This document shows, piece after piece, positions 19,082 to 30,300 of a DNA stretch of 64,000 bases. The stretch is from an uncultured Chryseobacterium sp. GTDB taxonomy: Bacteria; Bacteroidota; Bacteroidia; Flavobacteriales; Weeksellaceae. The stretch covers positions 129,154 to 193,153 of the forward strand of contig CAJYWN010000009.1 of NCBI GenBank assembly GCA_913778275.1. Direction: 5' to 3'. Numbering within the stretch: the stretch's first letter is position 1; each line of letters begins with the position of its first letter. The notes beneath the pieces were generated by a model. It was not told the origin of the DNA and searched no databases. It saw nothing but the letters and a program-made list of their open reading frames with translations. A program made the translations under genes and the position numbers.

Positions 19082-19749
19082 ATCATTTGTATTTGTAAAG
19101 CCGAACAGGCCGGTATCAGTTTAGCTTTAGGTTATTTGTGTTTTTAATGTACATTTGTGTTTCTCATTTCATTATGCAATACAGGAATTTCCGGAATTTG
19201 CAGCTCTGCTTTTCATTCTTTCTGGTATTTTCCGATACCATCCTGTGCGTCGTGGCTAAATTAAAAAATAAAACTAATAAGAATAAAATATTTTAATTTT
19301 TTTTGCCTTTTACTTTCTTGCATCGTGCCACAAGAAGCGTTCAGTACGATTCTTATGATTCTGGCATAGCCCAAAATTACAAGAAATACTCTGTTTAAAA
19401 ATGTATTTTTTTGTAATTAAAATATTACAAATATATAATTATTTTATTACAGCAATACTATTGTTAATCAATATATTGAACGTAAATTTGTAGAAACAAA
19501 ATAAACGGTTTTTTTAGAGTTATTTTGTTAAATAATAGCATCGCCTTATAATAAGTATGAATAAATCAAAAAAATGAAATTTGAATAAAATAAGCAAGAG
19601 CCTTTTACACTCTAAGGTGAGTTAAGGTATTTGTGAATTAAAATTTCAGATAATGCAATTCAGTTTATAAGTGTATTGTAATAATGCAAAAAACACAAAT
19701 ATTGGATATATTGGAAATAATTCCACTATTTGCTGATAAAATATAAGTG
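19082..19749. other. Intergenic region before the first duplicated gene
   Basis: This 668-bp AT-rich gap has no convincing gene. Its right half, from 19411, is copied at 23182 together with the following gene, so it probably carries that gene's promoter and leader. The best-conserved block between the copies is near 19684-19740, just before the start codon. The left part should hold the promoter of the leftward response regulator. Confidence 0.6.
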
Positions 19750-20395
19750 ATGAAAATACAAATGATGAAATCCGGTACCGTACAGGTCTTTCGTTTTCTC
19801 GGAAGGCTGTCTTGTATTTTTCTCATGATCACTTCAACTCTTCACTTTGGGCAGTCGTTCTCTGCAGAAAATGCGGCGATACATATTCAGGAGGAAACGG
19901 TAATAGCTGCTTCGTATCTGCCGTCAGTAGGCAAGCCGGAAACCGATAACGGAAACATTCCTGAAGCAGCGGTAATCACCGGAAAAGAACACCTTTATAT
20001 TGTAAGCGGTGCGGTAGTTTATGTCGAGAGCAAGAGCAGCGGGAGTCCTGTTAAAAAGGCAAAAAGACAACGTTCCGTTTCCGCACCGCAAAAGGCTATT
20101 TCCAAAAAGAAGGAGCGCAAAGATACCCACAGAAATTATCCTGCAGCCCAGACCCGTTTTTGTACTGCGTTTCCGGAAGGCAGCAATGTGCAGCATGTTT
20201 CATTGTCAGGCCAGATAGCATGTACCGGACCGGGCAGCTATGACCGGAATTTCATATTCCTTCAGGAAATAAGATATCTTTCAACAGCACAGTATGACGA
20301 ATATATTCGCCAGAATTATACCTTTCATTTTTCTTTATTTTCGGCTAATAATATAAACGGCGGAGGAATACGTCCGCCCCCTTTTCATTGTTAAA
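19411..20395 (+). repeat. ~1 kb direct duplication, copy 1
   Basis: The leader and coding sequence from 19411 to 20395 match 23182-24160 closely. Shared blocks include the start TTGTAATTAAAATATTACA, the segment before the start codon, and most of the coding sequence, with small indels. The copies are about 3.77 kb apart and share orientation. Confidence 0.9.
19750..20394 (+). CDS. Hypothetical protein, paralogue 1
   Basis: A 214-residue protein from the ATG at 19750 (a GTG just before it is possible). The N-terminal 40 residues look like a signal or membrane segment (GRLSCIFLMITSTLHFGQSF). The middle is a basic, low-complexity stretch (KKAKRQRSVSAPQKAISKKK) and the C-terminus contains RFCTAFPEGSNVQHVSL and ends in GGIRPPPFHC. 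A near-identical paralogue lies at 23521-24159. Differences cluster in the region around residues 40-100, while the C-terminal 90 residues are almost unchanged. I do not recognise the family. Both copies sit before secreted, adhesin-like genes, so a role tied to those proteins is possible. Confidence 0.6.
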   Translation: MKIQMMKSGTVQVFRFLGRLSCIFLMITSTLHFGQSFSAENAAIHIQEETVIAASYLPSVGKPETDNGNIPEAAVITGKEHLYIVSGAVVYVESKSSGSPVKKAKRQRSVSAPQKAISKKKERKDTHRNYPAAQTRFCTAFPEGSNVQHVSLSGQIACTGPGSYDRNFIFLQEIRYLSTAQYDEYIRQNYTFHFSLFSANNINGGGIRPPPFHC

Positions 20396-20412
20396 AGAAC
20401 TTTTACCGGAAT

Positions 20413-20880
20413 TCATAACATAATGGATTTATCGTATCATGAAAACAATTAGTATTATTTAAGCAGAAGCTCTTGCTGTTCCTTCATAAGCAGCTTTTGA
20501 AAGACGATACTGAATTAGTCAGATCAGGATAGTCTTCATGATAAATTTTTTTAACACATAAATACAAACAAAATGAAAAATATTATTACCCTGGCTGTTT
20601 CCTTACTCAGCCTCACATTGTATGCGCAGGTGGGCATTAATAACAATGCTCCAAAAGCAACGCTCGACATTACAGCCAAAACGACAGACGGCAGCAAACC
20701 GGAAGGGCTCATTGCGCCAAGATTAACCGGAGACCAGATCCAGGCAGGCGACGCCCAGTACGGGACTGCACAAAAAGGCTCCATTGTTTATGCAACAGCT
20801 GCAGCAACAGCACCGAGCACCAAAACGGCCAATATTACAGCAGAAGGCTATTACTTTTTTGATGGAAGCGCATGGCAGAA
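20413..20880 (+). repeat. Leader plus N-terminal coding repeat, copy 1
   Basis: This block (about 160 bp of leader and about 300 bp of coding sequence) is nearly identical to about 21900-22370. Identity stops abruptly inside the coding sequence, after the codons for YYFFDGS/YYFFDGT, and the two proteins then diverge completely. Confidence 0.85.
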
Positions 20881-21640
20881 AATAACCGGAGCTTCGGCGG
20901 GGGATACTACCAATGATGCATGGATCAATGATACAACCAATGCAATGGTGAAACTGGGAACTAATGCGGATGGAACGCCCAGAACGGCAGGAACCGATTT
21001 TGTAGTCCGGGACAATGGACAGGTGGGAATAGGAACATCTTCTCCGAGTGCAAAATTAGAAATAAATTCCTCCTCATCAGGTGTTTTGAAATTAGTTGAT
21101 GGCACACAAGGGGCCAATAAAGTACTAATGTCTGACGCTAATGGTCTCGCAACATGGCAGGATTTTAATCAATCTCAAAATATCGGACAAGTTATAACCG
21201 GCAGTTTTATTATTCCTAATTATGGAGTTAGTGATCCGTTACAGGTTGTAAATACTGCAAATGCCTGGAAAGCTATTGCATCCGTAAATTTACCCAGTGC
21301 AGGAACGTATATTGTTTCATCTCAGTATGAAATCTTTCTTCCGACAGGAGCTTATTTTGCTCACCAATTGTCTGATAAAAATCTGAATTATTTAACTACC
21401 GGCGGTACTTCCAGTGATGTAATTCCAGGAACTTATAATTACAGAAGAAATGGAACAGGAATTACTGTTCCCACTTATGTAAATGCAAATAACTTAATTA
21501 CGATTACTGGTCCAAAAACAATTTATATAGTATATAAATCAGATGCTACCTCTGCGAATATGGTATCGTATGATGGAGATCCTTGGGATGGCTTACCTCT
21601 CTACAAGAATTCATTCTATGCTTACAAAATAAGTAACTGA
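20573..21640 (+). CDS. Secreted modular surface protein (constant N-terminus, C1q/jelly-roll-like C-terminus)
   Basis: A 355-residue protein with a signal peptide (SLLSLTLYAQ, cleavage before VGINN). Residues 1-100 are almost identical to the protein at 22067 and contain the VGINNNAPKATLDITAKT motif common in Bacteroidetes surface and tail-fibre-like proteins. Residues 150-195 hold the matching GIGTSSPSAKLEINSSSSG repeat. The unique C-terminal 150 residues are strand-rich and end in YKNSFYAYKIS, which suggests a jelly-roll, C1q-like head, though I cannot prove the fold. It is probably exported to the surface; there is no lipobox. Confidence 0.65.
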   Translation: MKNIITLAVSLLSLTLYAQVGINNNAPKATLDITAKTTDGSKPEGLIAPRLTGDQIQAGDAQYGTAQKGSIVYATAAATAPSTKTANITAEGYYFFDGSAWQKITGASAGDTTNDAWINDTTNAMVKLGTNADGTPRTAGTDFVVRDNGQVGIGTSSPSAKLEINSSSSGVLKLVDGTQGANKVLMSDANGLATWQDFNQSQNIGQVITGSFIIPNYGVSDPLQVVNTANAWKAIASVNLPSAGTYIVSSQYEIFLPTGAYFAHQLSDKNLNYLTTGGTSSDVIPGTYNYRRNGTGITVPTYVNANNLITITGPKTIYIVYKSDATSANMVSYDGDPWDGLPLYKNSFYAYKISN

Positions 21641-22066
21641 AGATTGTCAGCCATTTGAAAAGCAGTGTCATATTATTTAACTCATGATAGACTTACAGCA
21701 TGCGATGTATGATGAGGAATCCTGACTGCTGAAATTGTACTAATGATAGTTAAATACTTGAGCTTCCGACCTGCCACTGATAAGAAGGATCATACCTCTC
21801 ATATATTTTAATTTGATATCGAATATAAAAGCAGCAGTATTTCTATAAATCCGAATTTGATTAATATTAAATTCATTATTAAAAGCCTTTTATCATAATT
21901 CATTAAATAATGGATTTATTGTATCATGAAAATAATTAGTATTATTTCGGCAGAAACTCTTACTGCTCCCTCAGGCATTAGCAGATTTTTAAAAGACTAT
22001 GCTGAATCAGTCAGAACAGGATGGTTTTCATGATAAAATTTTTTTTAACACATAAATACAAACAAA
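21641..22066. other. Intergenic region with duplicated leader
   Basis: There is no gene in this 426-bp gap. From about 21900 it repeats the leader of the gene at 20573, including AACACATAAATACAAACAAA immediately before the ATG. It therefore probably contains a copy of the same promoter. Confidence 0.6.
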
Positions 22067-22370
22067 ATGAAAAATAGTATTACCCTGGCTGTTTCCTTAC
22101 TTAGCCTCACATTGTATGCGCAGGTGGGCATTAATAACAATGCTCCAAAAGCAACGCTCGACATCACAGCCAAAACGACAGACGGCAGCAAACCGGAAGG
22201 GCTCATTGCGCCCAGATTAACCGGAGACCAGATCCAGGCAGGCGACGCCCAGTACGGGGCTGCACAAAAAGGCTCCATTGTTTATGCAACGGCGGCAGCA
22301 ACATCACCGAGCACCAAAACCGCCAATATTACGACACAAGGCTATTATTTCTTTGATGGTACGGTTTGGA
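21900..22370 (+). repeat. Leader plus N-terminal coding repeat, copy 2
   Basis: Copy of 20413-20880 covering the 5' leader and the codons for the first ~100 residues of the next protein. Confidence 0.85.
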
Positions 22371-22972
22371 ATCCATTTACGAGTAGCATTACTAATACAA
22401 TAAGTGGTGGTTTTAATACATCCATCTTAGGTTATACTCCTGTGCCATATGCCCAAAAGGTAACTGTTACAACGGCACCAGGAGGTGCAACGGTAACAGA
22501 ATTGGGCTGTAAAACAAATCCGGCAAACGGACATGTATATTGTGCTTATCAGCTCTCTGCTGAAATTAATTATGCGAATGCTTATGCGTTGGCAAAGCAA
22601 ATAGGCGGTTATCTGGTAACGATGACCAGTAATGCTGAGCGGATATGGGTAAATACAAATTTGGTCAATAGCGGTACGGGGTATAATTTGGCTAATAGTA
22701 TTTGGATTGGATATGCCAAAATAGCAACTCCCGGTAATAATTTTGAATTTAAATGGATTACAGGGGAGGAATTTACCGTGAATTGGGGAATAAACCCTAC
22801 TCTTGCAACAGTTGAAAATTGGTTTAACTCCGGCGAACCTAATAATAGTGGTGGAAGTGAAGGTTATTGCCATATTATTAGTCAGGTATTCGATCCACAA
22901 AGAAGATGGAATGATCGTCCGGGAGATATTACGACTGGTATTAATCAGCTGATCATAGAGTTTAATGAATAA
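22067..22972 (+). CDS. Secreted protein with C-type lectin-like domain
   Basis: A 301-residue exported protein. Residues 1-100 are the constant N-terminus shared with the protein at 20573. Residues 165-300 are unique and fit a C-type lectin-like fold: NGHVYCAYQLSAEINYANAYALAKQIGGYLVTM (in parts) matches the paired strand and helix with the first Cys. The ending has WIGYAKI, FKWITGEEF, NWFNSGEPNNSGGSEGYCHI and WNDRPGD, which correspond to the WIGL, EPNN and WND motifs of C-type lectins. EPNN and WND are the calcium and sugar-contact positions, so carbohydrate or protein binding at the surface is plausible. Confidence 0.82.
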   Translation: MKNSITLAVSLLSLTLYAQVGINNNAPKATLDITAKTTDGSKPEGLIAPRLTGDQIQAGDAQYGAAQKGSIVYATAAATSPSTKTANITTQGYYFFDGTVWNPFTSSITNTISGGFNTSILGYTPVPYAQKVTVTTAPGGATVTELGCKTNPANGHVYCAYQLSAEINYANAYALAKQIGGYLVTMTSNAERIWVNTNLVNSGTGYNLANSIWIGYAKIATPGNNFEFKWITGEEFTVNWGINPTLATVENWFNSGEPNNSGGSEGYCHIISQVFDPQRRWNDRPGDITTGINQLIIEFNE

Positions 22973-23520
22973 ACAAATAAATGACGTTCATGTTGTAAAA
23001 TAAGTATAATCCGTAAAGGTTGCTGCTCAATCATTGTGGCAGCCTTTTTTTAGTATCTTTTTGCTGATCTTATGGGAACTAATTCCTAAAAAATCATCAT
23101 CAGGTTTTATTCTGGGTATTTTCTTCTCTTTTTCAATTTTATTTTCGAAATAAGCTGGCCAGGTTATGCTTACAATTGATTTTGTAATTAAAATATTACA
23201 GAATTGTAATTATTTTATTACATGAAAAATATTGTTAATCAGTATCCTGAACGTAGATTTGTAAAAACAAAATAAACGTATTTTTTAGAGTTATTTCGTT
23301 AAATTATGACCTTGCTTCACAATAAGTATGAATAAGTCAAAAAAATGAAATTTGAGAAAAATAAGCAAGATCCTTTTCCACTCTAAGGTGAATTAAGGTT
23401 AGTGTGAATTAAAATTTCAGATGATACAACTCAGGTTGTAAGGATGTTGTAGTTATGCAAAAAACACAAATATTGGATATATTGGAAATAATTCCACTAT
23501 TTGCTGATAAAAAATAAGTG
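22973..23520. other. Intergenic region with terminator and duplicated leader
   Basis: No gene is seen. The left end holds a terminator (23016-23053). From 23182 the sequence repeats the leader found at 19411, so the promoter of the second duplicated gene should lie here. Confidence 0.6.
23016..23053 (+). terminator. Rho-independent terminator
   Basis: AAGGTTGCTGC and GCAGCCTTTTTTT form a stem-loop with a 12-nt interior and a T run, about 45 bp after the lectin-domain gene. Confidence 0.8.
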
Positions 23521-24160
23521 ATGAAAATACAAATGATGAAATCCGGTACCGTGCAGGTCTTTCGTTTTCTCGGAAGGCTGTTTTGTATTTTTCTCATGAT
23601 CACTTCAACTATTCACTTCGGGCAGTCGTTCTCTCCAGAAAATGCGGCGATACATATTCAGGAGGAACCGGAAATAGCTGCATCTCATCAGTTGTCAGTA
23701 AGCAGGCCTGAAACGGATAAGGAAAACATTCCGGAAGCAGCGGTAATCGCCGGAAAAGAACACCTCTATATTGCCAACGGTACGATCGTTTACGGATGGA
23801 GCATCGGAAGCCCGATCAAAGCCGCAAAAAGACAACGTTCCGTTTCCGCACCACATAAACCCATTGCCAAAAAGAAAGAGCGCAAAGATACCCACAGAAA
23901 TTATCCTGCAGCCCAGGCCCGTTTCTGTACTGCGTTTCCGGAGGGCAGTAATGTGCAGCATGTTTCATTGCCGGGCCAGATAGCATGTACCGCACCGGGC
24001 AGCTATGACCGGAATTTTATATTCCTTCAGGAAATAAGATATCTTTCAACAGCACAGTATGACGAATATATCCGTCAGAATTATACCTTTTACTTTTTTT
24101 TACATTCAAATAATAATACAAACGGCGGCGGAATACGCCCGCCCCCTTTTCATTGTTAAA
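23182..24160 (+). repeat. ~1 kb direct duplication, copy 2
   Basis: Second copy of 19411-20395, including about 340 bp of leader and the whole gene. Small indels and substitutions show the copies have diverged somewhat. Confidence 0.9.
23521..24159 (+). CDS. Hypothetical protein, paralogue 2
   Basis: A 212-residue paralogue of the protein at 19750, with the same N-terminal hydrophobic segment, basic middle (KAAKRQRSVSAPHKPIAKKK) and C-terminus (RFCTAFPEGSNVQHVSLPG, ending GGIRPPPFHC). It precedes the 2092-residue surface protein gene by 179 bp, as its twin precedes the protein at 20573. The repeated pairing of this small exported or membrane protein with a large surface protein suggests a functional link. 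No family is recognised. Confidence 0.6.
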   Translation: MKIQMMKSGTVQVFRFLGRLFCIFLMITSTIHFGQSFSPENAAIHIQEEPEIAASHQLSVSRPETDKENIPEAAVIAGKEHLYIANGTIVYGWSIGSPIKAAKRQRSVSAPHKPIAKKKERKDTHRNYPAAQARFCTAFPEGSNVQHVSLPGQIACTAPGSYDRNFIFLQEIRYLSTAQYDEYIRQNYTFYFFLHSNNNTNGGGIRPPPFHC

Positions 24161-24338
24161 GCCTTTATCTTAATTCGACTGATGGTCTCTTTCTGCTTTT
24201 AACATGATGAAACTTACGTATTGTATGTTTTGCAGATTTTGCTCTTCCGTTGGTCTCGTATAGTTTCGTTATGAGATGCTCTCTCATTCCCCGATAAAGG
24301 TATTGTAAAAGAAAATTCTTACTATATACACAAAAACA

Positions 24339-27300
24339 ATGAAAAAATATATTTATTTAATTGTAATGCTTTTGCTTTGTGTAAAAGCATTAGCGCAAGG
24401 ACATATTCCGGGCACGGTCTTACCGGCTGTACCTACTACAGCGCCCTGGAATGTCTATACTGCGGCACCGGATCAAAGGCAGAATGCAGCTGTAACCAAT
24501 GCACAGTCCCTTGCCCTTGTTCCCACAGGAACAAATGGAACCGATATCTTTGTTACCTACAACGTAAATACCACAGGTTATAACTTCTATTTAGTCTATA
24601 CCACAAATGGATCTGTTCCTACCAAGACCAATGGAACGGTTGTCAATATGTCATTTGCAGTATTCAGTGCTTCCAACAGAATCTGGGCGGGAAAAATACC
24701 GCAGCAGCCTGCAGGTACCGTAGTTAATTATGTAATTTATGTAAATACCACAGGCGGTACATTGGCTGCCGCCAACAATCGTGTTTCTTCTGCTGTTTTC
24801 GGGATAGAAAGCTCTTGGACCGAAGGAAACAGATATTATACATTTATTGCCTCGGGAGGAGTACCGGGACCTAGCCTTTGGCTGAAAGCCGATGCAGGAA
24901 CCAATACAACTATAAACGGAAATGCCGTCACCACCTGGAATGACCAGAGTGGTAATTTACGAAATGTTTCCAGCTCATCACCGGGCAACGGCGTGGTGAA
25001 TTACAATACTGCCTCAGGTAATTCTGAATTTAATTTTAACCCTTCGATTAATTTTGATAATACTAATGATGCTTTAGGAACTTCTACTGCATTATTCCCA
25101 CCTGTCGGTGGACCCAATGCAACTTTTTTTGGGGTTTCCAATAAAGATGGCGCAGCCCTTCTTCAGGTTAATATATCAGGATCCGGAGGAAGCGGTGCAC
25201 AGTCTTATGACTGGCCGCAGTTTGATTCCAATGGTATTTTTGCGAGGTATGACACCTTTAATGGCTGGTCAGCAGGTTATAGCAGTACAGGTACTCGGGT
25301 GGCAAACGGCTATATTAATGCCGGAACCGGTGCCGGAGTGGGAAGAGGATTTTCGAGCAATGGGGGAAGCTTTGTCACTGACGGCAATTGGTGCTTCCTC
25401 GGTGAATTAGGGTTTGTAATCGGTTCAGACCAAGTATCGGGGGATAATGCTACTGCAGTAAATAATACATCGGAGGTGATCGCATATCAGAGACAGTTGT
25501 CAGCTTTAGAGAAACGAAGAATAGACAGCTACCTGGCCATAAAGTATGGTGTTACACTTAGCCAGACTACCCCTCAAAATTATCTAAGCAGTGCTGGAAG
25601 CACGATATGGGATGCTACTACTGTACCCAATCCTTCTTACAGTAATAATATTGCCGGTATAGCAAGAGATGACGCATCAGGATTAAACCAGTATCAATCT
25701 CAAAGTATGAATGCAGGCATTCAGCCGGTAATAGCGCTTGGAAATATCTTTGCAACCAACCAGGCGAATACAAACACATTCTCTACAGACCTTTCTGCTT
25801 TAGTTTGGGGTTCCGATACGGGAAGCACTTCATTTGCAACATCTTTTGCTTTCGGAGGATTGAATAACCGTATGGTAAGAATTTGGAAAGTACAGGAAAC
25901 AGGAACGGTAGGAACGGTAAAAGTAGCGTTGCGTGCTTCTGATATATCTTCAAATATAACTTTACCTTCTTTAGTGGTGAGTTCAGATGCAACATTTGAC
26001 GGATCAGATGCAAAAACTTCCATGACGTTGGAAACCTTAGGGGGTGTATCATACTACACAGCTACAGTAGACTTTACTACAGGTCAGTTCTTTACCTTTG
26101 CAGCTTTAGTAACCGCTCCGGGAGGGGTTTTGGGAACTACTTTATGGCTTAAAGCGGATGCCGGAACCAGCACTATAACAAATGGGGCAGGAGTAGCACA
26201 GTGGAACGATCAAAGTGCTAATGGTAACAATATGGTTCAGGCTACTGGTGCCAGCCAGCCTAGATTTGCTGATACGCCTGTGAGTAATATCAACTTCAAT
26301 CCATCAGTAGACTTTAATGGTACTAACCAAAATATGGTAGACAGTAATGGTATTTTCGGCACAGGAACTTATTCTAACTCAGCTTCTTTCGCTATTGCGA
26401 ATACAGATGCTGTACAAAATGGTGTTTTATATGTAGAATCTTTGGGAGTAGGCAGTTGGTTTGCACAAAATATACCTTGGGGTGATGGTAATTTTTATTG
26501 GCAAGGGCCTCAAAGTGCGGCCCTATCCGCATCATGGGGAGGTACGATCGGTGTTCCTTATTTATGGACAGGATGGAATAATAACAGCCTTTCACCAAGA
26601 AATGTACTTCGCCGAAACGGATTAACATTAGGAAGCAATAATACGGCTGTGAGTTACACGGGTAATAACTCCCAATTTGTACTCGGAAGTAATAATGGTA
26701 ACATTAATTATTTTGATGGGCGACTTGGAGAACTTATTATATATACAAATCCGTTTACTGCAGTTGATAGGCAAAAAGTAGAATCTTATTTGGCTGTAAA
26801 GTATGGCGTTACGCTAAATCAGACCAGCGCCCAGAATTATGTAAACAGTTCTGGTAGTACAATTTGGGACGCTACTACTTTACCTAACCCTTCCTATAGC
26901 AACAATATTGCCGGTATTGCAAGAGATGATGCTTCTGCATTAAACCAGAAACAGTCTTCCTCCGTAAACACAGGTTTACAGCCGGTGATAGCACTCGGGA
27001 ATATTTTTGCAACCAACCAGGCGAATACAAACACATTTGCAGCAGACCTTTCTGCTTTGGTTTGGGGTTCCGATACGGGAAGCACCTCTTTTGCTACTCC
27101 TTTTGCTTTCGGAGGATTGAATAACCGAATGGCAAGAATCTGGAGAGTGCAGGAAACCGGAACGGTAGGAACGGTTAAAGTAGCCTTGCGTGTTTCTGAT
27201 CTTCCTCTCAATGTAACTATACCTGCCTTAGTAGTGAGTTCAGATGCAACATTTGACGGAACAGATTCCAGAACCGCCATGACGTTGGAAACCTTAGGCG

Positions 27301-30300
27301 GGGTACAGTATTATACGGCAACGGTAGACTTTACCACAGGACAGTTCTTTACTTTCGCGGCTTTGGTAACCGCTCCGGGAGGGGTGTCTGCGGGGTTGAC
27401 GATATGGCATAAAGCGGATGCGGGTGTTACGGCTTCTTCCAACCTTGTAACTGCATGGACCAATCTGCCGAATGGACGTCAGGTGATCAATACAGGTGGC
27501 TCACAGAGTCCTACCTTAACGAATGGAACAACAGGAGCTTTGTTTAACTTTAATCCGTACCTAAATTTTACGGCAACTCCAAATGCCTTGTATGATTCTG
27601 GTGCAACTCCTTTCACACAGGGTGGCAGCGGTACATTCTTTTTTACTGCAAACAACCTGTCTTCAGGAGGCCAAATGTTCGGTGTAAATGCTACCGGCGG
27701 TACAGGTGTAAATATTTATGACAATCCGGTTTTTGAAACGGATAGGATGTTTACCAGCCCCAGCAGTTTTGCTTATTCTCCTTCAACCAGTTTGCTTCCA
27801 ACCAGTATTCAGCGGTTAACCTTTACACCGTCAAATGTTACGGGTCAGTTAAACATGAGTGGAACCAACTTCTTAAATGTTGCCCCTACGAGTGTACTTG
27901 GTGGTGGCGGGTATATTTTTGGAGCTGATAATTCTGGTTTAGGAGGTGATGATAACGGTTTTACGGGGCTGATATCTGAAACAGTAGCCTACAATACAAC
28001 GCTTTCAGCGACAGATATTAATAAGGTTAATTCTTATTTAGCAATTAAATATGGTGTGACATTAGGGACAAGTTCTAGTGTTGTTAATTATCTTGCCTCA
28101 AACGGTGCAAGCATCTGGACCGGTGATACTACCTACCAGAATAATATTGCCGGTATTATGAGAGATGATGCATCAGGATTAAACCAGGATCAATCCCAAA
28201 GTGCAAACAGCGGCATTCAGCCAGTAATAGCGCTTGGTAATATCTTTGCAACCAACCAGGCGAATACAAACACATTTGCAGCAGACCTTTCTGCTTTGGT
28301 TTGGGGTTCCGATGCGGGAAGCACTTCTTTTGCTACTCCTTTCGTATTCGGAGGATCAACAGTCAGAATGGCAAGAATCTGGAAAGTACAGGAAACGGGA
28401 ACAGTAGGAACTGTGAAAGTAGCCTTACGTGCTTCAGATATTTCGGGTGGTGCAAGTGCTCCTGCTTTACTAGTAAGTTCTGATGCTGTTTTTGACGGAA
28501 CAGATTCCAGAACCGCCATGACGTTGGAAACCTTAGGCGGGGTACAGTATTACACCGCAACGGTAGACTTTACCACAGGACAGTTCTTTACTTTCGCGGC
28601 TTTGGTAACCGCTCCGGGAGGGGTATCAGGAGCATCGCTTTGGGTGAAAGCTGATGCGGGAGTAGGCAACACAACTTACTTTAATGTTCCTTCCGGTAAC
28701 AGAACGGCAAGCAGCAGTTTTTCAGGGCTGGGTCCTGCAAATTCAACTTTAAGTTCTGGAACTTCATGGTCAGCTGCTACAGCAACAACAGGTGACTTCC
28801 TGACACTGGATTTGGGGTCTTCTCAAACCGTACGGGGAGTGGTTACTAAAGGTAGAGGAGATTCTTTTGCGCAATGGGTAACGAGCTATATAGTAGGTTA
28901 TTCAACAGATAATGTAAATTATGTTTCTTTAGGAAGTTTTAATGGAAATGTGGACCAGGTTACTGAAGTTGTTAGTTTATTCCCATCTGCAGTTACTGCC
29001 CGCTATATTCGATTTACAGTAGCCGGTTATTCAGGTTTCCCTTCGATGCGTGCCGATGTTGTTTCAACATTAACTAATGCAACTGCTGATAACACGGCTA
29101 TCAATTTTTGGAATGATCAGAGTGGCAATGGTAGAAACTTCGTTAATGTTACAGCCAATCCGGTTTTATACCAGACTACTGCATCTAATAGCAGTTTCAA
29201 TTTTAATCCTTCATTAAATTTTGGAGCTACTACTGCTGCGTTAGGTTCTGGAAGTACATTGTTTCCTGCTTCACCGGTATCGAGTGCTACATTCTTTGGA
29301 GTAACTAATGTTGGAGGCTTTTTATTTTTGGGTGTCAATAATAACTTGGAAACCGTCAATACAGCAAAATACGATTATCCTCTTTTTGGAAATGGTTACG
29401 TATATGCTCGAATTAACTCCGGCGCAGCTGTAAACCCAACTGTAACACCCGCTAGCGGTACAAGTATATCTACAGGTTATCTATCCAATGGAACATCTGC
29501 AGGTATCGCTTCAAATGGAGGAAATTTCTCTGTTTTATCGGGTTCTTATGGTACCTATACCGGTGCAATGAGTATTGGCTCAAACCAATGGGCCAATGGT
29601 GATAATGCGAACCCTGCAGTTGGAAATATTCCGGAATTAATTGCTTTTAACCAACAGCTCACGGCGCCACAGCGTCTGCAGGTTGAAAGTTATCTGGCCA
29701 CTAAATATGGTATTACACTCAACCAAACCACGGCCCAAAACTATCTGGCTTCAGACGGCAGTACAATAACTTGGAATGCAACTGCCAACAGCAGCTATAA
29801 GAACAATATCGCAGGGATAGGAAGAGATGATCTGACGGCATTATATCAGAAGCAGTCTCAGAGTATAAACAGCGGTTCTCAGGTGGTTATGGCTTTAGGA
29901 ACTGTTGCAGCAAGCAACCAGGCCAATGCCAATACCATTCCAGTAAATAATCAATTCTTTATCTGGGGAGATGACAATGGCTCGCTAAGCACCTTTGTTT
30001 CAACAGGTAATATTACTTATCCAAGCCGATTTACAAGGATCTGGAAAACACAGAACACAGGAGGCTTTGCCCAAAATATGACTGTGTATTATCCGGTAAG
30101 TGCATTTGGAACCAGCGTAGCTTCCTCTGTTGGCATTCTGTATGGTAATACTGCTGCATCGCTAAGTGATGGATCGGCATCAATAATCCTGCAAAGTGGC
30201 ACAACAACAATTAACGGAGTAAGCCATTACGCCTTCACCGTTCCGGCTGCGCAGGTTGCCAATATGCAGTTCTTCTCATTCAGCGGTAGCATCGTATGTT

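Noticed and set aside
19411..24160. Insertion sequence as the cause of the 1 kb duplication
   Set aside because: No transposase gene or terminal inverted repeats flank the copies; a direct duplication is simpler.
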